From Lepidurus packardi (lineage: Eukaryota > Arthropoda > Branchiopoda > Notostraca > Triopsidae), in contig JAKZAN010000004.1 in assembly GCA_023053545.1 (NCBI GenBank), forward strand, positions 1,798,001-1,862,000: a stretch of 64,000 nt of DNA, read 5' to 3'. The notes under the pieces were generated by a model. That model saw only the letters and a program-made list of their open reading frames with translations, was not told the DNA's origin and made no database searches. The first letter of the stretch is position 1. Each line of letters opens with the position of its first letter. Of this stretch, positions 56,131 to 64,000 are shown piece by piece. The position numbers were made by a program, and so were the translations under genes.

Positions 56131-59100
56131 GTCCAGTTAAATGGTTCGGTCGGTGTAGTGTTACCAACAACCACGTATCTTCGAGTCTTTTCTTATCTGC
56201 AGAAGAAGTTGACGTTCCACATGTATATTTCTCAATTTAGGAGGGGAGGTTTGTCTTAATTGATTCGTTTACATGTACGTCTAGTTCAGTTTCGTTTTTG
56301 AGGTTGGAAGTTTTGCCGAAAACTTTAAAAAGGTTTAAAGTTTTAGAGGGCGCGTTATAAATCTTCATGAAAAGTCCCTCTTGGGGCAGCACCCTGTCGA
56401 CTGTGACTCCCCCATTTCTTCCAAGTTTCCACGTGGAGAAGCTTTTGCGGATGGTGGAAAGAACGGGGTAGTTAGTTATATTAGCCAAATCCCCTATAGC
56501 TTAAATGCCTGTGTATGTAGTTGCTGCGACAAGTGGGCGTGGGAGTGACAAATAATAGTTTCAAATTTTTATAGATTGTTTATAGACCTCCCATAAACCA
56601 TCCTTTCTGTTCGCCCACTCGCCACTGTATTCCCTCATTCTCAGGTCCAAAATAACGTTTGCTTCTTTTAGAAAAGCAGCCTCTCCTCTCCTAGCTAAAT
56701 CTGTGCACTATTTACTTACACCGACGAACTCACACGGTATATCAGGACTCAAAACTTAGTACTTCCATAAAGAGTTCAGAGTAGGTCAGAGGGTAACAAA
56801 CAATCTAATATGCTCGACAAACTTGAAAAGACCCAGGATCCCGGGCTCCCCTTTGGTTTTTGTTCATTGCTTGACTTTGTTAATTAAAGCGGGGTGTGAG
56901 AATGAGAACGAGAACGACGAAACCTCCCGAGACCGTTCGTTTGATAGCGTAAAGTGTCCCCACTATTCCTTTCCACCGCCAAACTTGCTCATGATTTTAC
57001 ACATAAGAGATCCTGGAACGATTCTCCCTAGACCCTTAATGTCTTACCCTACATTTTCTTCGGCAATGAGGTACTGGCTTAAAGAAAAAAGTACTGCCTC
57101 GTTCTATGTACTGTACGTCGTGGGTTTGGATGGGATGGTTATGCGTTGCTGACTGCTCCCGCGCGGGTAAAGAAAGGGGAGCCATGGGGTAAAGTCATGA
57201 AAAGAAGTAATACAGAATCGTGTTGCGTTGGTGGCACGCAATGCAGGCAGAGGTTATAGTGTAATAGACGTTTCTGGAGGAACCAAATGTAAAACCACCG
57301 CGTGTATTGACTGCACAGTTACCCGAGAAAGGCTGAGGTGGAACGGCACTTGGGTTCGCATTTGGGGTGGTGGAAAGAGAAGGAAAAGACTAAATACTTA
57401 TAAGTCGAGGTACAACTTTACGACAGTAACTGTATAAGCTATATGTTTCCTTCGGAAAAGGTATAGAAGGTCCAAGAGCCATATATTAGGAGGAAAACCT
57501 GCCCGCACCAGCGTGCGTTATCAGTCCGCAGAGATTAAAAGGCCCGTAAGAGGCGTAGTTAAGTTTCTCGGTTTGTAACATTTGTTTTTGAGGGAACATA
57601 TAACTTGGTTTAGGTGGGTAAAGGTAAGGGTGCTGTGAGGTTATAGAGACTTAAACAGGTCGCACATAGAGACCTGACTGTACCAGGTCATACTCGTAAA
57701 AAGGTCAGAAAAGGTGTAGAAGATCTGTAAGAATTTAGAAGTCTGGGTTTGAAGACGAAGATGTTTGTACGGAAGTTTGGGTTTGGGCAAAGATGGAGGG
57801 AGATGTTTGTAAAAATAAACAGCCACAGCAGCATATTATAAGGACGTGGCATTTCTCATAGTACGCAGGCCCAAGAAGGTTTTTTGGTCAGGTAATTTCT
57901 GGTTAAAAATCCTTCTCCTCCTCCCTTTTCTCGGGTGCTTCCTTGTGCCCTATTAAAAGTGTGTGCTGTATATGTACTCTCTTTTGGCTTTTGGCCTCCT
58001 TCATGTGGCCAAAAAAAGGGGTCGTCCCCACTGTCCCAACGTCCCCTTGGCCGCCTCCATTATCCCTCCTGGTTTTATGGCTGGGCAGGTCCTCATGCAA
58101 CGTTGCCGCACTTCCCTTTGGCCAGGGTGCCATAAAACCATGGCTGTGGTCTCTTCCCTTGTGCTCGGTGCCTTGATACCGACACAGAAAACACATAAGG
58201 ACATTGAGAACATGACAAGGGGGACAACGTGCCAGATGGAGTTTCAGATAGAAAACGTAAAATAAAAAAATGAAAAAAGACATGGATCCAGCACGCCTAT
58301 GTAGCAAATTGCATGACTTCCAATTTTTTGTTTGTATCAGTTTTTGATACTGTCCAAAAGGGAACTCCCCTTTTGCCTTGATGCACTCCATAGTTGCTTG
58401 CTCTAACACAAAATTCATTCTTGGAAGGCGCCACACACTAGAAGACTGTACTCTACGCGTCCTATCCTAGCCCCGTAGCTCATTAGCTGAACTTTGGCTG
58501 CAGCGCCCAAAAACGTTCTCTGGAAGGTTCTTATAGGTTTCTTTTTAGAAGATCTCTACTCTATAACCAGTTGTCAATGTCACATGCCAGCAAAGTTGTG
58601 GCAACTGAAGGAGAAAAATGAACGACTTGAAAATGAGGAGGAGAATACCATCATGGAGCAAAAACTAAAGAATTTTCAGAATTGGGTAGAAAAATAAAAG
58701 GAGCCTTTTCCAAACCACGCCAATTCGGGTTTGTGTTTGGCGGGAGGGCAGGGTATCGTATATATATTGTATGCTGTTGCTGCTGCTTCTGCTGTACCAT
58801 GTCATAAAACTAAGGGAGCCAAGCCTGTCATAAACCCAGTCAACAAGAAACACGACAAAAGATTGACAACCCCCCAAAAAATGCGTTCTCTTCCATCCAG
58901 TCCAGTGTATATAGGAAGAGGGGCATTCGCGAGGAAAAAAGGATGCCGGTTCGTTCTCTTCATGTCTGAATAAAAAACTTTTCTGCGAAAACCAGTACAG
59001 GCTTTGCGTGACAGTAATACGTCTGCCGGTATTTTCTCCCTTTTTTATTTTATTTTTTTTCAAAGCTTTTTATTTTATTTTAACTTCGGGATTGTTATCA

Positions 59101-62012
59101 TTTCCTCACAAACTACTTAGAGGAGCCTAAGAGTACATTCCGAGTACTTACAAAGGGTACTTACATTCTTATGTAAATGCATACATAAAATTCACACTTC
59201 TTTAGGGACTCTTACACTATATTAAATTAATTTTAATTGTATCCTTATTTTTAAACCCTATTTCATTAATAGGACTAATCAAGTACATATTAATAGGATC
59301 TATTATATAGTTAGTATATACTAAATAAGAACTATTACATTTTTAACATTTTTATTTAAAAAAAAATCAACCAAACAAAAATTGTATTAGGAGTTAGATT
59401 ACATTAAAGAAATTAAGGCAGGAGATTAGGATTAATTAGTTAAAATTCTCATTTATAATAACAATTCCTAACAGAAATTCTGAAATTCTGAAATTTTGAT
59501 TAATTTATTTTATTTTGATTAGATTAAAAGTTTCTATCTAACATTTAGAAAATTCTAAAAAACATTTATTAAGAATTAAGCTCTATTAGCAAGAATACGG
59601 GAGGAGGTTTAGACTATTTAATTAACGTTCTCAATTATAATATAAAACTTGTAATAAAAATTGGTAAATGATAAAAAATTTTATTACGAACTATATTAAA
59701 TTCGATTATGAAGAATAAGGACGAGATTAATACTTAATGAGTAATGAATAAGAGGTATAAGTTACTGTTTATTGGGAAAACGATGGATATATGGTTGGGG
59801 AGGAGAAAAAAGTGGTATAGAAAAGCGAAATAAAAGGTTTATGTTGGCTTTTATAGTCGCTTTTATTTATAGCACTATAAATCGACACATTAAAAGACCA
59901 TGAGGCCGAGGCTTGAGCTCTCTTGAGCAAATGTTATAAAAATCAGTGAACTTGCGATGTGGATGTTAATGCGCTGCTGTCGTTAAGCCTTACATGTTAT
60001 CATACTTAGTTGATGAACTGAGATTGTTATGTCGTAAACCTGGAAATGATGGCTTGTTGTGGGAAAACTTTTATGAATTCAGTTTCATGCTCCGCGTCAC
60101 ATTCGCTCTAAAAGTACTAGCTTTAGCCGTCCCCGGCATGTCTTTATGGAGTGTCTGGCAGAGAGACGAAGAATATGTTCTTACTACTCCCCGGTTATTT
60201 CAAATCCGAAGTGTATTGCGAGACACTGTACGCGAAGAACATTCTTGGGCATTTTAAGAGTCGCTTAAGAGTCCAAATCTTTCACTTAACAGTTTTTACT
60301 TAACAGTTTTACTTAACAGTTCTTCATGCATGGTGGTATCGAACTACCCTCTATACTTGTTAAAATCGTTTTGATTCCACTGATTCCGTTCGCTTACGGG
60401 TCACTGAAGAGTTTGATAAGGACCATGTTTCAAATCATTCAAGGTTCTGGCTCACGGCTCATGCTCAAGTTCAGGCATTTCCAAGTTCAAGTTCAGTTAG
60501 GATTACATAACGTCATATGGGTAACGACGGTAAAGTACAACTTCTAGAGTTTACCTATGTTTATCTACGTACAGTGAGGGTTACTGGAAAGTATTGCGGG
60601 TCATACAACAAAGGTGAAATTGTAACGCAACTCAAACTAGGTTCAAAGTCTTGAAGTGTGAGAAATGCTGAAATGGCGGAATCTCCTCGGTATGCGAACG
60701 TTAATAGGTTTAAGACTTAAAGAATTAGTTGGCCTTGGTATCTTTCTATATACCGACTTAAAAGACGAGAAAGGGGGGGTGGAAAGGATATCAAAGCATT
60801 CCGTCAATCCCAAGGGTTCCATTAGGCTTGCTTCAGGCTCCACTTCTTCTTCTGCGGCTCGTCGAGGAATTTCACACAAACTGAATAAAGTGCGACGACA
60901 AAAACCCTAACGAAAAGGCCCCAAAAAGATATAGGCTTTCATTTTTGCTGGCACATATATGCATATACATATACGTATGTACATACAGTAGCCGCTATGG
61001 GTATGATCCTTTTCCCGTGTGTCAGAAGAGGAGCTACTTTTCTGTCAATTATCGTGCTCCTGTGAAACCCAAGGACGCAAAGAGACAATGTCCCCTAGGA
61101 AAGGTATTCCCACAAATATTTTTTTTTCTTTTTTTTTACCGAGTTTAACTTGACTTTTCTTTTCCTGCTTCTGTACCTTCATTGTCAAACCTTCATTTGG
61201 TATATTATTGAAACGTATGAAATCAGAAGAATTTGGTAAGCAAGATGTATGAAATCATTCAAGATTCAGGCTCAGAAATGGTGAATTTATGGAGTTGGAC
61301 AGATTGGGAAGTTTTGAAGTGAATACAAGTGTATTGCTCGATTTTTCTTTAATTCTTTAATTGCTTAATCATACCACGGAAATGTTCGGAAGGCTGTCAA
61401 ATGTTGGTGTGTAGTGTATCATCTGCCCCATCCTGGGATCACGCTGTTTGAATTGGAAGTTTCCATTGGATCTTGAATAATCCGATAAGGGATCTGTCCC
61501 AACGCGAGGCGCCAATAAACAGGCTTCCTTTAGTTTTGACTGCACCAGCGCCAGCATGGTGGGGCCACAGCAGCCCGCCCTTTCTAACGCCCCTGCCGCC
61601 GGTCCGCAACAACTAAGGGGCGTTTTTCTGTCTTTCTCTCTCTTTTCTCTCTGTCTCTTTCACACACACTTATTCTCTTGCCTATATGCTCGAGTTCAGA
61701 TACAAAGTGACAGAAGACAGAGTACTACTGTTAGCCTTAGACAGGAACAGTTGTCATCGAGCGGTACGTTGTTTAACAAGTGCATTTCACCCCACCGAGC
61801 TGCCAAGTGGACCAGGCAGGTGATTCTCTCTCTCAGACCTTCAACAACTTCCCAACAACCCCTTCGAACCTTTTTTTTTGCTTTGGCTGTTGTTGTTCCA
61901 ACCCCTACGTCCGTCGATCCGTTTCGAAATAAGACGGGAGCTCATTTGCCCAAAGTGTCATTGTTTTTTATGGACAGTGTTGGATTTCTTTGATAGTTTT
62001 GGAGTTTTCTAA
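56131..62012. other. Large region upstream of caudal, no gene supported
   Basis: About 5.9 kb with no recognised coding sequence. Open frames at 57903-58436 (minus, 177 codons) and 57963-58265 (plus) overlap each other and resemble no family I know. 59100-59760 is very AT-rich. A CT-rich stretch at 61625-61672 lies about 350 bases before the caudal start and may be leader or promoter. Regulatory DNA for caudal is likely here but cannot be pointed to. Confidence 0.4.
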
Positions 62013-62039
62013 ATGTGCAATGGTGTCATTATACGATAG
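62013..62039 (+). promoter_or_regulatory. Short upstream frame overlapping the caudal start
   Basis: ATG at 62013 opens an 8-codon frame ending TAG at 62037-62039. It overlaps the caudal ATG (62020) in another frame. If transcribed, it would compete for initiating ribosomes; this is inference. Confidence 0.5.
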
Positions 62040-62962
62040 TTTTACCATGTTTCCCACACACCACGGAGCCATGGCCCCGACTCATTCCCATGCCCATCAT
62101 CATCCGAACCATGCTCATATGGCGCTTGGACGCCACCATCATCTTCATCAGCATCACCAGCAAGCGGCACAGACTCCAGCCTACTTCGGCTACTCTCATC
62201 ATCCCCATCCTGGCTACCAAAATGCCCAGTACAATATGAACATGAACATGAACATGGGGATGAGCGGCATGGCCGAGGCATTCCCCGCTACCTTCGCCAC
62301 CGCTGGCTTGATGGCCGGTACCGACGGCGTCACCTCTTCGTGGCACTCTCCTTCAGTCTACCCCGGAGTATCGCCGCGCACCACTCCGGCCACTTGCACT
62401 GCCCCCGGAGTTCAGTACGAAGACTGGGGCTCGCCGACGACTCAGTCGCCGAATACGAGTCCGTGCCCGAATTCTCAAAGTCTTCACTCTCAAAACCAGC
62501 ATCTAAGTAAAGACGACTTTCTTTTTAAGTATCAGAACGATCTTACAGGTTCCAAATTTAAAGGTCATGAATTCGCGACCCCTCATATTCCGGGGCAAAG
62601 CTCCCAAGACATTGTGTCCATTACCCCCATCCACAATAATAATAACAACAATAATGCGGGTCATTCTGTGCCTCCGAATCAGCAAAGCCAAGTCAATGCG
62701 GCGGGAATCACTGGTCACCATTCGCCCGATTCCGGGTTGGCAGGCAGCGACGGCCTCAGTAGCGCCGGCTCCCCTGCGCATCACCAAACAGGACTCAATG
62801 GATTAGGGCACAACTTACACGGTGCGACGGTAGTGACACAACATGCTCATGCTGGTGGTGGTATCGGATCAGGCCACAGCTTGCCCTCGCGGCCGCAGCC
62901 CTCCCGATCCCCCTTCGAGTGGATGAAGAAGCAGTCGTATCAGCAAACTCAGCCGCCACAAG
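62020..62962 (+). CDS. cad: Caudal homeobox protein, first coding exon (partial)
   Basis: Caudal/CDX transcription factor for posterior patterning and gut. Only the N-terminal 314 codons are in the window; the exon ends in a split Gly codon before GTAAAG at 62963, the position where caudal genes join the homeodomain exon. Evidence: start MVSLYDSF, a His-rich region (about residues 20-55), an Asn-Met run (NMNMNMNMG), the conserved SSWHSPSVYPG motif, a run of seven Asn, and the hexapeptide FEWMKK at about 299-304 followed by a Gln/Pro stretch, as in fly caudal. The ATG at 62020 is used because the open frame before it has no ATG. The homeodomain should lie past 64000. Confidence 0.88.
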
Positions 62963-64000
62963 GTAAAGGATACATACAAACTCGCGAAAGAGTCAAAACG
63001 TATAGGCTTTCAAGATCCCTTTTCTCGATTACGGGATCCCATTTGGCGCTAAATGTCCAAACATTTGCCTTCCCCACGGTACAATTAGCCCACCGCCGCC
63101 GTCCGAACCTTGCCGTCCCAAGTAAATCGGCGGCACAGACATCGGTCATCGGAAAGGGCTAGAGTAATCAGACCACAGTTTCATAATTTCTTACGATTGT
63201 CACCTCCATCTTGAACGTGGAAGAGGTGACCCATCCCTTCCCATCAAGTTAATAGCTCCTCGTTCCGTTAATCCGCACTAGGTACTGTACACAAGCTGTA
63301 CCAGGTATTAGGCTCTTTCGGATCCAAGCTTAGCAGAACTTCACTAATCGTGGAAGCTAACTTGGGAGCTTGTTTGCGAGCAAAGCTCGCACCAATTCGC
63401 TAAACTTGAGTACTCGTAGTTAGGGTGCAAGTCTTCGAGTCAGCTTAAAACTTGGATGGGGCAGGAGGGGTACTCGAAAGAGGGCGGAAGAAATGTAGTT
63501 TAAGATTTGTACCAAACGGATCCGGGCGTGCGTCGTCTTCATAACCTCGTAGTAAGACATACTGTACATTTTCATGGGCCGTTTTAAAATTTTTAAAATG
63601 TTGTACCCTATGGACGAAAGCTCCCGCCCCAGGTTGTTGGGGATGAGCCCCGATTCCCTCCGAGGAAAGCTTTATGGAGTTTTTGGTGGGGCTGCTTTAT
63701 TTCTAAATGGGCTACGAAACGCTCGTGCTGGGTCTGGGTCCACTGTGAGTCACATTTTCATTTGTAAGCGCATTGAAAATTCGGTCAAGTTTTCTTTCGA
63801 AGACACCAAAAGCGATCCATGTCTCAGTTGTCCTGAGGTGGTCACTAATGGGGGGAGGGGAAGCAGTACCTGACAAAATAAGGAAAGGCCCCCCTGTTTT
63901 GCCCCCAACTGCCCCCAACTGCCCCCTCTTCTTTTCCACAAGTGCTTGTGTTGGGTCAACTTCAAAGGCCTCCTTGTGCCGCCTGTCCTTTTCCCAAAGG
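62963..64000. other. Caudal intron 1 (start)
   Basis: Starts with the GTAAAG donor. No homeodomain coding sequence, repeat or other gene recognised up to the end of the window. Confidence 0.6.

Noticed and set aside
57903-58436. 177-codon minus-strand open frame, with overlapping plus-strand frames
   Set aside because: No recognisable domain, mixed low-complexity segments, several frames open at once in GC-richer DNA, and no splice partners. Could not support a gene.

Overview
The window is animal nuclear DNA, almost certainly from an insect. It is AT-rich, genes are split by short GT-AG introns, and it carries a cluster of RR-1 cuticle proteins plus sevenless, msl3, OHCU decarboxylase and caudal. 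The cuticle protein style suggests a holometabolous insect, possibly a beetle, but the order cannot be fixed from sequence alone. All exon models below were built by hand from splice signals, reading phase and family similarity.

Region 1 (about 0.9-24 kb) is a cuticle-protein cluster. Seven plus-strand copies share one design: a TATA promoter with three upstream conserved boxes, a first coding exon of only three codons, a 113-nt second exon and a third exon carrying the chitin-binding (Rebers-Riddiford, RR-1) domain. Six look intact; the copy at 10.8 kb has a 5-nt deletion and a premature stop. There is also a promoter duplicate with no gene at 2.5 kb. A more distant RR-1 gene lies on the minus strand at 19.3-19.8 kb, with wrecked duplicates at 16.0-16.8 kb, and a further RR-1 exon without visible 5' exons lies at 23.7-24.0 kb. 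A single exon of an ABCC/MRP4-type transporter, frameshifted, sits between the two youngest duplicated blocks.

Region 2 (27.5-45.5 kb, minus) is a complete sevenless/ROS1 receptor tyrosine kinase. I could follow 38 coding exons with every phase matching, giving 2453 codons plus stop. Its introns hold several satellite-like arrays, a fold-back repeat and a MITE.

Region 3 (49.4-54.7 kb, minus) has two complete compact genes: msl3 (7 coding exons, 422 aa, chromo-barrel plus MRG domain) and OHCU decarboxylase (3 exons, 181 aa, urate breakdown). Region 4 (56-64 kb) is mostly empty and ends with the first coding exon of caudal on the plus strand, cut by the window end before the homeodomain.

Mobile DNA is the most informative extra layer. 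Seen directly from terminal inverted repeats and target-site duplications are: a four-copy TTAA-specific (piggyBac-like) MITE family with a paralogous empty site; a 193-bp hAT-like MITE inside a cuticle pseudogene; a second hAT-like MITE; a 791-bp element with 80-bp inverted repeats; a pogo-like element inside an msl3 intron; a Tigger1-like transposase relic; and a 157-bp inverted-repeat element nested in a TTAA MITE. I saw no tRNA, rRNA, CRISPR array or clear new system; the unusual value lies in the dated layers of duplication, insertion and decay in the cuticle cluster.
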